DNA of 64,000 nt from Novosphingobium panipatense. Lineage in GTDB: Bacteria; Pseudomonadota; Alphaproteobacteria; Sphingomonadales; Sphingomonadaceae. The translations under genes were made by a program, and so were the position numbers. Under the pieces are notes generated by a model. The model was not told where the DNA came from. It did no database searches and worked only from the letters and a program-made list of their open reading frames with translations. Location of the stretch: positions 182,728-246,727 of the forward strand of contig NZ_MSQB01000002.1 of NCBI RefSeq assembly GCF_002149965.1, read 5' to 3'. Positions 45,852 to 54,769 of the stretch are shown piece by piece. Positions within the stretch are counted from its first letter, which is position 1. Every line of letters begins with the position of its first letter.

Positions 45852-46535
45852 ATGACTCTTCCCTCCACGCTTCCCGGTGATATCGAACTGCGCATCAGCG
45901 CCGAGCCCGTACCCTACCGCGCCGCGCTGGAGGAAATGACCGAGCGCAACGCGCAGATCGCCGCCGGAGAAGCGCGCGAGCTGATCTGGCTGCTCGAACA
46001 TCCGCCGGTCTATACCGCCGGCACCAGCGCCGACCTTGCCGAACTGCTCGACCCGCGCTTCGAAGTGGTCGAGGCGGGACGCGGCGGGCGCTATACCTAT
46101 CACGGCCCCGGCCAGCGCGTCGCCTATGTCCTGCTGGACCTGCGCAAGCGCGCCCGCGACGCGCGCGGCTTCGTCCATGGCCTCGAAGGCTGGGTGATCG
46201 ACACGCTCACCGACTTCGGCGTCGAGAGCTTCCGCAGCGAGGGCCGCATCGGCATCTGGACGAAGGATGTCGACGGGGGCGAGGCCAAGATCGGCGCGAT
46301 CGGCGTGCGCATCCGCAAATGGGTGACGATGCACGGTTTCGCGGTCAATATCCGCCCGGACCTTTCGCATTTCACCGGCATCGTGCCTTGCGGAATCGAG
46401 GAATTCGGCGTGACCAGCCTCTCGCGCCTCGGACAGGAGGTTGACTTCGCCACTTGGGACGAAGCGCTGATCGCCCGCGCGCCCGCCTTCCTTGCCGCGC
46501 TCGATCGCCCCTGCCCCCCGGAGAAGCCTGCATGA
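45852..46535 (+). CDS. lipB: Lipoyl(octanoyl) transferase
   Basis: Moves octanoate from acyl carrier protein to lipoyl domains in lipoate synthesis. The 227-aa protein shows [17 protein letters not shown] near residue 45, [20 protein letters not shown] near 79, [21 protein letters not shown] near 148 (catalytic Lys), and [17 protein letters not shown] near 179 (catalytic Cys). ATG 45852. A coupled lipoprotein gene overlaps the stop by 4 bp. lipA is not adjacent. Confidence 0.93.
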   Translation: MTLPSTLPGDIELRISAEPVPYRAALEEMTERNAQIAAGEARELIWLLEHPPVYTAGTSADLAELLDPRFEVVEAGRGGRYTYHGPGQRVAYVLLDLRKRARDARGFVHGLEGWVIDTLTDFGVESFRSEGRIGIWTKDVDGGEAKIGAIGVRIRKWVTMHGFAVNIRPDLSHFTGIVPCGIEEFGVTSLSRLGQEVDFATWDEALIARAPAFLAALDRPCPPEKPA

Positions 46536-46861
46536 CCCCGCCCCGGACCGCCTCCCCGAAGCTGGCCCTGCTGGCGGCTTGCGCCTGCCTCGCACTCGGC
46601 GCCTGCAAGAAAGAGGAAAGCCCCTCCCAGCAGGCTGCGGCAGGGGCGAAGATCCTGCCCCGCTCGGTCGGGGACGACATGCTGCCTTACGACACGGTGC
46701 GCTCGCAGTCGCCGCTGGCTGCGCCCGAGGCCGCCACGCGCGGTTCGAGCGCCCCGCGCGCTGCCGCCAGCGAAGCGGCAGCCCCCGAAGACAGCGCCGC
46801 AGATGCGGCTGCGGCCGCAGCCGCCGATGTGGAAGCCGCGGCCGCAAGGCCTGTTCAGTAA
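46532..46861 (+). CDS. Small Ala-rich lipoprotein coupled to lipB
   Basis: A 109-aa protein with a signal peptide and lipobox LALGAC (Cys near residue 25), so it is probably lipid-anchored. The mature part is Ala/Ser/Glu-rich and likely disordered apart from [22 protein letters not shown]. Its ATG overlaps the lipB TGA. I do not recognise a family; the role is unknown. Confidence 0.65.
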   Translation: MTPPRTASPKLALLAACACLALGACKKEESPSQQAAAGAKILPRSVGDDMLPYDTVRSQSPLAAPEAATRGSSAPRAAASEAAAPEDSAADAAAAAAADVEAAAARPVQ

Positions 46862-46885
46862 GTAACCGAAACGATCAGGCGCTCA

Positions 46886-48052
46886 TTACAGCGCCTTTTC
46901 GTAGACGGCGTATTCGCGGTTCACCTTGCTGTCGATGGCGCCCGCGATGGCGACCATGCCCTGGTTGTCGTCCAGGACCCAGCCGATCTCGGCGCGCTTC
47001 GCCCCGAACTTGGCGGTGGCGGAGCGGCGGATGTACTCGATCATCATGAAGGCCAGCTGGCTGGCCAAACGCGAGGACTGGAGCTTCTTGCGCACGCCCA
47101 TCAGCGGCACGCGCATATCGGCCGGGTTGGGTTTGCGCAGCCAGAGCAGCAGCCTGATCAGGCCGAAGATGCCCGGCTTGCCCTTGGGTCCGTTGAAGCG
47201 CTTCTGCGCCTGGTTGAGGTCCGGCCAGGTCATCATGAAGGCCACCGGCTCGCCTTCGTATTCGGCGATGCGGATCAGGCTGGGATGGACCAGCGGCTTC
47301 AGCGCCTTGCCGGTATATTCGATTTCCTTCTCGGTGAAGGGCACGAAGCCCCAGTTGTCCGACCAGGCATCGTTGAGGATATCGCAGATCAATGCCGCTT
47401 CCTCGTCGAAGCGCTTGGGATCGACTTCGCGGATGCGGATCTTGGCATTCTTCTCGCCCGAGGCGACGATGCGCTGCACAAGCGGTGGGAACTGCTTCGA
47501 CACGTCTAGATCGTAAGTGTAGAGCGTCTTCACCCGCTCGTAACCGGCACCCTCGATCCAGGGACGATAGGCCGAATCGTGGTGCGCCATCATGACCATG
47601 GGCGCGTGATCGTGCCCAAGCACCTGCAGGCCCGGCTCTTCCCAGACCGACAGGTTCATCGGCGCCAGAACGCGGGTCATGCCCTCTTCGCGCAGCCACT
47701 GTTCGGCAGCGGCGATCAGCGCGCGGGCCGCTTCCTCGTCCTCGGCCTCGATCGCGCCCCAGTTGCCGGTGCCGGGACCCATGCCCTGCTCCGCCGGCTG
47801 TTTCAGCGCCAGTTCATCGATGTGCGCCGATATGCGCCCGACGACTTCATCGCCCCGCTTTGCCAGGAAAAGCTGGCCGTGGGCATGGTCCCAGAACGGA
47901 TTCTTGCCGGGCGTGAACTTGGAAATCTCTTCCGAGCGCAGATTGGGCACCCAGTTTTGATCTGTCGCATTGTGCCGATAAGCGTAATCGACAAAGGCAA
48001 GCCTGTCAGCCTTGCTGGAAACGGGTGTGATGACTAGTTCGGCTTTGGCCAC
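46886..48052 (-). CDS. GNAT-like N-acetyltransferase family protein
   Basis: A 388-aa protein from GTG 48052 (AKAELVITPVSSKADRLAFVDYAYRHN). The N-terminal half has FLAKRGDEVVGRISAHID and an acyl-CoA-site-like RALIAAAEQWLREEGMTRVLAPMNLSVWEEPG. The C-terminal half has a second fold-like segment (IAEYEGEPVAFMMTWPDLNQA). The overall pattern matches a large, conserved proteobacterial family annotated variously as acetyltransferase or dATP pyrophosphohydrolase; neither activity is proven. It is divergent from the desaturase gene. Confidence 0.68.
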   Translation of the reverse strand: MAKAELVITPVSSKADRLAFVDYAYRHNATDQNWVPNLRSEEISKFTPGKNPFWDHAHGQLFLAKRGDEVVGRISAHIDELALKQPAEQGMGPGTGNWGAIEAEDEEAARALIAAAEQWLREEGMTRVLAPMNLSVWEEPGLQVLGHDHAPMVMMAHHDSAYRPWIEGAGYERVKTLYTYDLDVSKQFPPLVQRIVASGEKNAKIRIREVDPKRFDEEAALICDILNDAWSDNWGFVPFTEKEIEYTGKALKPLVHPSLIRIAEYEGEPVAFMMTWPDLNQAQKRFNGPKGKPGIFGLIRLLLWLRKPNPADMRVPLMGVRKKLQSSRLASQLAFMMIEYIRRSATAKFGAKRAEIGWVLDDNQGMVAIAGAIDSKVNREYAVYEKAL

Positions 48053-48199
48053 GATCCTGCCTTTGTTCCGCCTTATGGGAATTGCTTGGATCGCGACCTG
48101 CGGTCGGTCCCGGCACCTTGTCAAGCGGGACCGCAGGCAAGGCCGCCCGCAAAACACGCATCGGGCCGTTTATGCCCGGAGACTTTGGACTAGAATTGT

Positions 48200-49306
48200 A
48201 TGATTGCCCAGGAAGCCATCGATCGGTCGCCGCAGACGGCGCGTGAAACGCCGCTTTCGCGCGAAGCCGCCCGCCCGCGTTCGTCGGAAATCCCCGACGA
48301 CAAGGCGATGCTGCGCGCCGCCGTCGAACTGACGCGCGACATTTCAGAGGCCCGGCCCGGAATCTACTGGCCCGACATGCTGGTCTCGGCCGTGGTCGGC
48401 TACGGCGCGCTTGCCGCCGCGATCCTGGTGGAGAACACCTGGGCCATGGTCGCCTTCGGCCTGCTTTCGGCGCTGGCGCTCTACCGCGCGCTGCTGTTCA
48501 TCCACGAACTGACCCATATCCACCGCGATGCCCTGCCCGGTTTCCGCTTCGCGTGGAACTTGCTGGTCGGCATCCCGATGCTGATCCCCTCGCTGATGTA
48601 CGAGGGCGTCCATACGATCCACCACACGCGCACCCGTTACGGCACGGTCGAGGATCCCGAATACCTGCCGCTCGCGCTGATGAAGCCCTGGAGCCTGCCG
48701 GTCTTCGCGCTCACCGCGATCCTGCTGCCGGTGGCGCTGCTGATCCGTTCGGCCGTGCTGGTGCCGCTGGGTGCGGTGATCCCGCCGCTGCGCAAGCTGG
48801 TCTGGGGCCGCGCCTCGGCCCTTGCCATCAACCCGCAGTTCACCCGCCGCCCGCCCGAGGGCAAGTTCGCGCGCATGGTGTTCTGGCAGGAAGTGGGCTG
48901 CTCGGTCTGGGCCATCGCCGTCCTCGCCGCCAGCTATGCCTATGGCTGGCGCCCGCTGCTGATCGCGCTCTGCGTCGTCTCGCTGACCGCCTTCCTCAAC
49001 CAGGTCCGCACGCTCGTGGCCCATCTCTGGGAAAACGACGGAGACGCCATGACGGTGACCGCGCAGTACCTCGATTCGGTGAACGTGCCCCCGCCGGCCA
49101 AGTTCTCGGAACTCTGGGCCCCGGTCGGCCTGCGCTATCACGCGCTGCACCACCTGCTGCCCTCGATGCCCTATCACTCGCTGGCGGAGGCGCACCGCCG
49201 TCTGGCCGCCGAGTTCGGATCGGGATCGACTTATGCGAAGGCGAACTATCCGGGCCTCATGCCGCTGCTCGGCCGCCTTGCCCGGAGCACCATGGGTTCA
49301 CATTGA
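48200..49306 (+). CDS. Membrane fatty acid desaturase
   Basis: A 368-aa integral membrane di-iron desaturase. The three His boxes are HELTH (near residue 97), HTIHH (near 138) and HALHH (near 315), with four to five TM segments between. The first 40 residues are a soluble extension. It probably inserts a double bond into membrane acyl chains; regiospecificity cannot be read from sequence. A strong terminator follows at 49325-49354, shared with lptG on the opposite strand. Confidence 0.88.
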   Translation: MIAQEAIDRSPQTARETPLSREAARPRSSEIPDDKAMLRAAVELTRDISEARPGIYWPDMLVSAVVGYGALAAAILVENTWAMVAFGLLSALALYRALLFIHELTHIHRDALPGFRFAWNLLVGIPMLIPSLMYEGVHTIHHTRTRYGTVEDPEYLPLALMKPWSLPVFALTAILLPVALLIRSAVLVPLGAVIPPLRKLVWGRASALAINPQFTRRPPEGKFARMVFWQEVGCSVWAIAVLAASYAYGWRPLLIALCVVSLTAFLNQVRTLVAHLWENDGDAMTVTAQYLDSVNVPPPAKFSELWAPVGLRYHALHHLLPSMPYHSLAEAHRRLAAEFGSGSTYAKANYPGLMPLLGRLARSTMGSH

Positions 49307-49324
49307 GCCCATACCTCCGAAACG

Positions 49325-49354
49325 AAAAAGCCCCGCCGTTTCGCGGGGCTTTTT
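49325..49354. terminator. Bidirectional intrinsic terminator
   Basis: AAAAAGCCCCGC (49325-49336) pairs with GCGGGGCTTTTT (49343-49354) around a 6-nt loop, followed by more T. It serves the desaturase gene (plus) and lptFG (minus). Confidence 0.88.
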
Positions 49355-50452
49355 TTATTCCTCGGTGCGGATCAGCACCGTCTCGCCGATCAGGGCAAAC
49401 AGCACGAAAGGCGCCCAGGCCGCGATCAGGGGTGGATATCCGCCGAAGTTCCCCATCGCCAATGCCGCATTGTCGAGCACGAAATAGGCAAAGCCAAGCG
49501 CCATGCCGATGATGGCACGGATCAGGAGCTGGCCGGAACGCGCCAGACCGAAGGCGGCAACCGCCCCCAGCAGCGGCATGAGCACCGAAGAGAACGGGCC
49601 GGACAGCTTGTGCCACCAGGCCGCCTCAAGCTCGCTGGTGCGGCGCCCCGCCACTTTCATGGCCTCGATCGAGGAGGACAGCTGGACCAGGTCTTCCGAA
49701 TCGGCATCGACCTTGGAGATCATGATCTTTTCGGGCGTGATGCCGGGAGCGAGCACGGTCGCGCCGAGCGTGGTGGTGGTCGTGGTCGCCACGTCGAACC
49801 GGGTCGGGCTCTCGAACCGCCAGCCGGGATTGGCGAAAGCCGCGCGATCGGTGCGATACTGCTCGGTGATCATGCCGTCGGCGTTGCGGCGATAGAAGGT
49901 CACGCCGTGCAGCACCATGCGCGCGCCCTGCCCTTCAAGGCTGGAGGCCATCAGCAGGTCGCGTCCGTCGGCCAGGTAGAGGTTCGCCTTGACGCCGGGA
50001 TCCTTCGGGATCGGCCCGTATTTCACCGCCTGCCAGGCATTCAGCGTCGCGGTGGAGCGGGTGACGACCCTCTCGTTGAAGCCCAGGCTGACCAGCGAAA
50101 TGATCAGCGCGGTCAGGATCAGCGGTGCCAGCACCTGATGCGCGGAAAGCCCGGAGGCCTTCATCGAGATGACCTCGCTGTTCTGGTTCAGCGTCGCCAG
50201 GGTGATGATCGTTGCCAGCAGCACCGAATAGGGCAGGAACCGCGCGATCAGCTGCGGCACGCGCAAGGTCACGTAGTAGAGCAGCTGTTCCTGGCCATTG
50301 CCGGGAAAGGCCAGGATGTCGCCGCTCTCACCCAGCAGGTCCAGCATCTGGAGCACCAGCACCAGCATGAACAGCACGGCCAGGATGCGCGTGAAGAACA
50401 GGCGCGCAAGATACAGGGTCAGCGTGCGCGAGGGGAAGAATTCCATCTGCAT
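49355..50452 (-). CDS. lptG: LPS export ABC transporter permease LptG
   Basis: A 365-aa inner-membrane permease of the LptB2FG complex that extracts lipopolysaccharide from the inner membrane. It has three N-terminal TM segments, a periplasmic beta-jellyroll domain and three C-terminal TM segments, with RVPQLIARFLPYSVLLATII and NSEVISMKASGLSAHQVL in the first half. It starts 1 bp after the lptF stop, so the pair is one operon. ATG could be 50452 or 50446. Confidence 0.9.
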   Translation of the reverse strand: MQMEFFPSRTLTLYLARLFFTRILAVLFMLVLVLQMLDLLGESGDILAFPGNGQEQLLYYVTLRVPQLIARFLPYSVLLATIITLATLNQNSEVISMKASGLSAHQVLAPLILTALIISLVSLGFNERVVTRSTATLNAWQAVKYGPIPKDPGVKANLYLADGRDLLMASSLEGQGARMVLHGVTFYRRNADGMITEQYRTDRAAFANPGWRFESPTRFDVATTTTTTLGATVLAPGITPEKIMISKVDADSEDLVQLSSSIEAMKVAGRRTSELEAAWWHKLSGPFSSVLMPLLGAVAAFGLARSGQLLIRAIIGMALGFAYFVLDNAALAMGNFGGYPPLIAAWAPFVLFALIGETVLIRTEE

Positions 50453-50453
50453 C

Positions 50454-51680
50454 TCAGGAAGCGTCCGCTGGTTCTGGCATGATCGGGCCGCGCTTGCTGC
50501 GCTTCAGCAGCGACTTGAGCCGCTTGACGATGATCTCGGCGCCCTTCTCGAGCCAGCCGATCGCCTGACCGCCGGGAACGTAGGCGACGCGCCAGTACAT
50601 CCACAGGATCAGCGCGGCGAAGACGAAGAACGGGCCCCAGAGACCGAGGATCGGGTTCATCTTGCCCAGCGAGGCCACATCCGCCGCGTACTGGTTCACC
50701 TTGTGATAGGCCACGACCATGACGATGGAGACGAACAGGCCCAGCGCGGATGTGGAGCGCTTTGGCGGGATCGCCAGCGCCACCGCCAGCAGGGGCAGCA
50801 ACAGCATCATGATCACTTCGACCATGCGATAATTGAAGTTCGCCTGGCTGGAGATCCGCTCTTCCTTGGGCAGATCCTTGTTCCAACCGAGCTTCGCGAG
50901 TTCCGGCAGCAGGTATTCCCGCTCCGAACCCCCGCGCTTGCGGAATTTCTCGATCTGCGGAAGATCGATCGGCAGGTCATGCCGCGTGAACGACAGGACG
51001 CGCGGCTCCTTGCCCGGCATGTCCTGGATGATCTGGCCCTGGTCCAGCCGCAGGATGATCGTGTCCGGCGCGCCCTTCAGTGCCAGGAACTGGCCTTCGC
51101 GGGCGGAGATGGACAGGACCTGCCCTTTCTCGTTGGCGACGCGCGCGAAAATGCCGATCAGCCGGCGGCCGTTGTCGCGGCTTTCATCCACGCGCAGCGC
51201 GATCCGGTCCTTGAGCGCATTGAACTCACCCACCTTGATCGAAGCGCCGAGCGCGCCCGATTTCAGCTCGTAGTTCAGTTCCTCGTAGTAGTAGCGGGCC
51301 AGCGGCTGGAGATAGCCGACGATCGCGAAATTCAGCGCCGCCAGCAGCAGCGCCAGAATGTAGGGCACCCGCAGGAGCCGCGTATAGCTGAGGCCCACCG
51401 CCCGCATGACGTCCAGTTCGCTGGACGTCGCCAGCTTGCGGAAGGCCAGCAGGATGCCCAGCATCAGCCCGAGCGGGATCGCGAGGCTGGCATATTCGGG
51501 CAGCAGGTTGGCCAGCATCTTGAAGACGACGCCGATCGGACCGCCTTCGGTGGCGACGAAATCGAACAGGCGCAGCATCTTGTCGAGCACGAGCAGCGAC
51601 GCCGCGAGCACGAAGATGCCGAGCATCGGCATCAGCACGAGGCGAAAGATGTAGCGATCTATGGCGCTGAGGAATTTCAC
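50454..51680 (-). CDS. lptF: LPS export ABC transporter permease LptF
   Basis: A 408-aa partner of LptG, starting at GTG 51680 (KFLSAIDRYIFRLVLMPML), as in homologues; an ATG at 51725 is possible. LPEYASLAIPLGLMLGILLAFRKLATSSELDVMRAVGLS is the family core, interrupted here into its two halves around residue 65. A periplasmic domain follows, then three TM segments. The basic tail (KRLKSLLKRSKR) is cytosolic. lptG starts 1 bp after its stop. Confidence 0.89.
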   Translation of the reverse strand: MKFLSAIDRYIFRLVLMPMLGIFVLAASLLVLDKMLRLFDFVATEGGPIGVVFKMLANLLPEYASLAIPLGLMLGILLAFRKLATSSELDVMRAVGLSYTRLLRVPYILALLLAALNFAIVGYLQPLARYYYEELNYELKSGALGASIKVGEFNALKDRIALRVDESRDNGRRLIGIFARVANEKGQVLSISAREGQFLALKGAPDTIILRLDQGQIIQDMPGKEPRVLSFTRHDLPIDLPQIEKFRKRGGSEREYLLPELAKLGWNKDLPKEERISSQANFNYRMVEVIMMLLLPLLAVALAIPPKRSTSALGLFVSIVMVVAYHKVNQYAADVASLGKMNPILGLWGPFFVFAALILWMYWRVAYVPGGQAIGWLEKGAEIIVKRLKSLLKRSKRGPIMPEPADAS

Positions 51681-51965
51681 GCTGAAAGTTTCACCGGGGG
51701 CGTCGTCATAAAACCGTGAACCCATGCCCTTAACCGGTTGGCGCCAAGGGGCAAAGCGAATTGTCTCGCCGGGTTCCGCCTTCCCCACAAGTCATCCCCG
51801 GCAAAACGACCAGCCGGAGCGGGGCAGCGGCGAGACGTGAGGCTGGCGGAAAGACCTGATAGCATATGGGGGAATGCCGGAAATCCCGGATTTAACCCAA
51901 GGTTTCACGCCATGTCGCTGTTACATGGGCGCTCCGGCGATTGCATTTCCCCTGCGGAGCGCGTC

Positions 51966-52520
51966 ATGGCGCGGGCAAGTCGCAAAGGCGCCGGGCAACG
52001 ATCCGGCGCCGCCCCCCCGAAAGATCGTCCCGTGCAACAACCCGAAGCGCAGGCGCTGATCGCTGCCTGCCGCAATCTTGTCGATTTCGCGGATCCCCTC
52101 GTCGAAAGGGAACTTCTGGCTTTTGCCCGCCGCGCCCGCACCGCCTCGCGCGGCGAAGCGGCCACGGTCGTCCGCGAGGCCGTGCTCATCCTGGGCCGCT
52201 GGGGCCGCGTGGCCGCTCCCGCGTGCTGGGCCGAACGCGAAGAGCGCACCGCACGGCTGCTGGGCGACGGAATTTGCGGAAGGGCGGCAGTGACCTTGCT
52301 GCCGCAGGGCGTGTCCTATGAAGTGGAAACCTTGAGCCCGCTGCACGACTGGGCAGGCATCTCGGTATCGGAGCTGGAGATCACCGCGGAAGCGACCGCG
52401 CATTCCGTGGCCGCAGCCGTGGTCGCGGCATTGTTCCAGGCGATCGCAAAGGCATTCCGCCAGGCAGCCGAAAACGGAGCGAGGCGGGAATCGGAAAAAA
52501 GCGAAATCGCGGCGAGCTGA
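51966..52520 (+). CDS. Hypothetical protein, possibly conserved in sphingomonads
   Basis: A protein of 184 aa from ATG 51966 (GGAG 4 bp upstream) or 202 aa from ATG 51912. It has no signal peptide or membrane segment. Residues near the centre form amphipathic helices (AQALIAACRNLVDFADPLVE, GEAATVVREAVLILGRWGRV), and the C-terminus has an Ala-rich helix (AHSVAAAVVAALFQAIAKAF). I do not recognise a family. It lies between lptF and clpS; codon bias looks like that of the neighbours. Confidence 0.5.
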   Translation: MARASRKGAGQRSGAAPPKDRPVQQPEAQALIAACRNLVDFADPLVERELLAFARRARTASRGEAATVVREAVLILGRWGRVAAPACWAEREERTARLLGDGICGRAAVTLLPQGVSYEVETLSPLHDWAGISVSELEITAEATAHSVAAAVVAALFQAIAKAFRQAAENGARRESEKSEIAAS

Positions 52521-52564
52521 TCGGTGCCCGGCCCTTCAGAGCGCGACGGCTTTTTCGAGGTTAC

Positions 52565-53014
52565 TCAGGCCTTCTCGAGAGTACACTGCAGCGGATGCTG
52601 GTTCTGCCGGGCGAAATCCATCACCTGGTTCACCTTGGTTTCGGCAATTTCATAAGGAAATATGCCGCAGACCCCGACGCCCTTCTGGTGGATGTGCAGC
52701 ATCACGCGGGTGGCCTGTTCAATGTCCATATGGAAGAACCGCTTGAGCACCATGACCACGAACTCCATCGGAGTGTAGTCGTCATTGAGCATCAGGACCT
52801 TGAACTGGCTGGGCTTTTTCGGCTTCGCGCGGGTCTTGGTGGCGATGCCGAGCTGATCGTCCCCATCCGAATCGCCGCCGTCTGAATCTCCACTGCCCGA
52901 ATCCGCATCATCGGCGGCAACTACAGGAGTGGTACGGCCCGCTGCGGCGCGCGGCGACACGCTGTGCGCAGGCACGGGAACGGGCAGTCTGGAATCGGCA
53001 ACAAGGGATCGCAT
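52565..53014 (-). CDS. clpS: ATP-dependent Clp protease adaptor ClpS
   Basis: Delivers N-degron proteins to ClpAP. The 149-aa protein (ATG 53014) has the ClpS core [24 protein letters not shown], then [22 protein letters not shown], with the NDD and His residues that bind destabilising N-termini. The N-terminal about 60 residues are an unusual Asp/Ser-rich extension ([20 protein letters not shown]). clpA is not in the window. A phasin gene lies upstream on the same strand with a hairpin between. Confidence 0.92.
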   Translation of the reverse strand: MRSLVADSRLPVPVPAHSVSPRAAAGRTTPVVAADDADSGSGDSDGGDSDGDDQLGIATKTRAKPKKPSQFKVLMLNDDYTPMEFVVMVLKRFFHMDIEQATRVMLHIHQKGVGVCGIFPYEIAETKVNQVMDFARQNQHPLQCTLEKA

Positions 53015-53108
53015 GATGACAGAATATCGTATTGCGCCGCCCGGAAACAAGATGCCCTGTCCGGTTCGGCGTCCATTTAGGTCATGAAGGCCGTTCTATC
53101 ACGGCAGA

Positions 53109-53138
53109 ACGGTCGGATGGGATACCCCACCCGACCGT
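53109..53138 (-). terminator. Hairpin terminator after the phasin gene
   Basis: ACGGTCGG (53109-53116) pairs with CCGACCGT (53131-53138), extended by TGGG/CCCA inside with one mismatch. It lies 33 bp past the phasin stop on the minus strand. No T-run. Confidence 0.5.
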
Positions 53139-53170
53139 CCTTGATGCAGGCGAAAGTCGTCCGGTGCGGC

Positions 53171-54262
53171 TCAGGCCGCGACCTGGCGCGCCTTCTCCAC
53201 GGCAACGCTGACGCGGCCCGAGATCGGCGCCATCGTGTCGCTGAAGAGCTTGAGAGCGGCCTCGCTGTTCTTCGAACCGTAAGCGACGGCGCTGTCGAAG
53301 TTCTTGCGCATGATGTCGCCCTGGAGCTTGAAGAAGTCGGTCGGCGACTTGGCGGCCGCGAGTTCCTTGATGTCGCCCGTGAGGGTTTCGAACGCGGTGC
53401 GGCTTTCGGCCACGATTTCCGAACCGAAGCCCTGGAGGCCTTCGGCGAAGATCTTGCCCGATTCGATCACGGCCTCGACGTTGCCCTTGGCGAAGTCACC
53501 GGCTTCGCCGAACGCGACCGAGCTCTTTTCGAAAGCGGCCTTGGCCTTGGCCTGGGCTTCGGTCACGGCATCCTGGAATCCGGCGAAGTTAGCGCTAATG
53601 TCCATTGTTTTTTCCTCGAGGATGAAGGGATTAAACAGTCCTGCAAACGTATTCGTCTTGGGTTCGGCGGTCTTCGCCGCCTTGCTTGCTACTGGAGGCA
53701 CCGCCGCCGGAGCGGGCTTGGCCTTGGCAATCGTTGTAACCGGCTTCGCCTGAGCCGTTGTAACCGGCTTCGCCTGAGCAGGCTTTATGACCGGCTTCGC
53801 CGCTGCGACCTTGGTCTTCGCCGCAGCAACTTTGGCCGGAGCCTTGGTTACGGCGGGCTTGGCCGCCTGCGCTGCCGCGACGGGCGGCTTCACCGCGGCC
53901 GGCTTGGCAGGTTTCGCAGCCTTGACCTTCGCAGGTTTGGCGACTTTCGCCGGAGCCGGCTTGGGCGCTACCGCCTTTTCGGTTACCGCCTTGGTCGAAA
54001 CCGATTGCGGTAATCCGGGAAGAGTCTGGCCCGGAGGAGTTTGAGACGGAGCGGGCTTGGCGACCGCAGGCGAGACATCGGCCGACTTCGCCGCAGGCGC
54101 GGCTGCCTCCGGCTTGGTTTCGACTTTCGCCGCTTCAACCTTGGCATCGGCAACGGGTTTGGCCGACGTTACCGGAGTCTTTGTTACCGGGGTCTTTGCC
54201 GCTGCGGCTTCATAGGCCTTTGCAGCGAGCGCTTCGTCTTTCGTCTCTTCCTGACCGGCCAT
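53171..54262 (-). CDS. Phasin with long histone-like Ala/Lys/Pro-rich N-terminal region
   Basis: A 363-aa protein. The C-terminal about 145 residues are a phasin_2 domain (MDISANFAGFQDAVTEAQAK, FEKSSVAFGEAGDFAKGNVEAV, TRTAFETLTG-like segment), which coats PHA granules. The N-terminal about 215 residues are a low-complexity KPA/AKP-rich region, like the histone-like tail of PhaF, that could bind DNA. It has internal repeats (AQAKPVTT twice, KTPVT twice). An internal ATG at 53605 with a strong SD (GAGGA, 8 bp upstream) would yield the phasin domain alone (144 aa). The next gene upstream on the strand is absent for 507 bp; phaC lies beyond. Confidence 0.82.
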   Translation of the reverse strand: MAGQEETKDEALAAKAYEAAAAKTPVTKTPVTSAKPVADAKVEAAKVETKPEAAAPAAKSADVSPAVAKPAPSQTPPGQTLPGLPQSVSTKAVTEKAVAPKPAPAKVAKPAKVKAAKPAKPAAVKPPVAAAQAAKPAVTKAPAKVAAAKTKVAAAKPVIKPAQAKPVTTAQAKPVTTIAKAKPAPAAVPPVASKAAKTAEPKTNTFAGLFNPFILEEKTMDISANFAGFQDAVTEAQAKAKAAFEKSSVAFGEAGDFAKGNVEAVIESGKIFAEGLQGFGSEIVAESRTAFETLTGDIKELAAAKSPTDFFKLQGDIMRKNFDSAVAYGSKNSEAALKLFSDTMAPISGRVSVAVEKARQVAA

Positions 54263-54769
54263 GTGACACTTCCTGCTTTCTGCTGGCATTCGGGTCTCGG
54301 GCGGATCGCGGGCGGGAAGCGTGCAAGAGCGATCAATATACGCTCAGGCCAACCTCTCCCGACTGCGATTCGAAAAATGCGATTCGAAAAAGTCTTTGCT
54401 GCGATGCACAATATGGCCTTGCAGATGCGAAGTCAATCGGTTCATGTTGCAGTGCAGCATGGACTGAGCAGCGCCATCCATGCCGCAAAATCGGCAGCGC
54501 ACGCGGTGATCAGGCATCCCCTCCGGGACAGTCATTCTCTCTTCCGCGAACGTCTTAGCGTCTGCGAAAGTTCCAGAAAATACGGAGAAATATCTGGATC
54601 GGCGCTTTTCTTGCGGAACCGATGCGCGATCCCCGAAGCCGCCGATGAGATCGGCTGCCCGGTAGATCGCGCAAGGATACCACCGGATCGCGCATGAAAT
54701 TGCCACCGATCCGAAAGCAGTTTTCGGCGCAAGCCCCGCCCGTTTCGGCGCGCGGCCTTAGGACCGGTC
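54263..54769. other. 507-bp intergenic region between phasin and phaC
   Basis: No gene is supported here. It holds the phasin promoter region. Visible elements are a 14-bp perfect tandem repeat (TGCGATTCGAAAAA twice, 54364-54391), and TGC/GCA-rich sites TTGCTGCGATGCACAA (54396-54411) and TTGCAGTGCAGCA (54447-54459), which resemble PhaR-type operators known in alphaproteobacterial phasin promoters. The half next to phaC (54500-54769) shows no clear structure. Confidence 0.5.
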
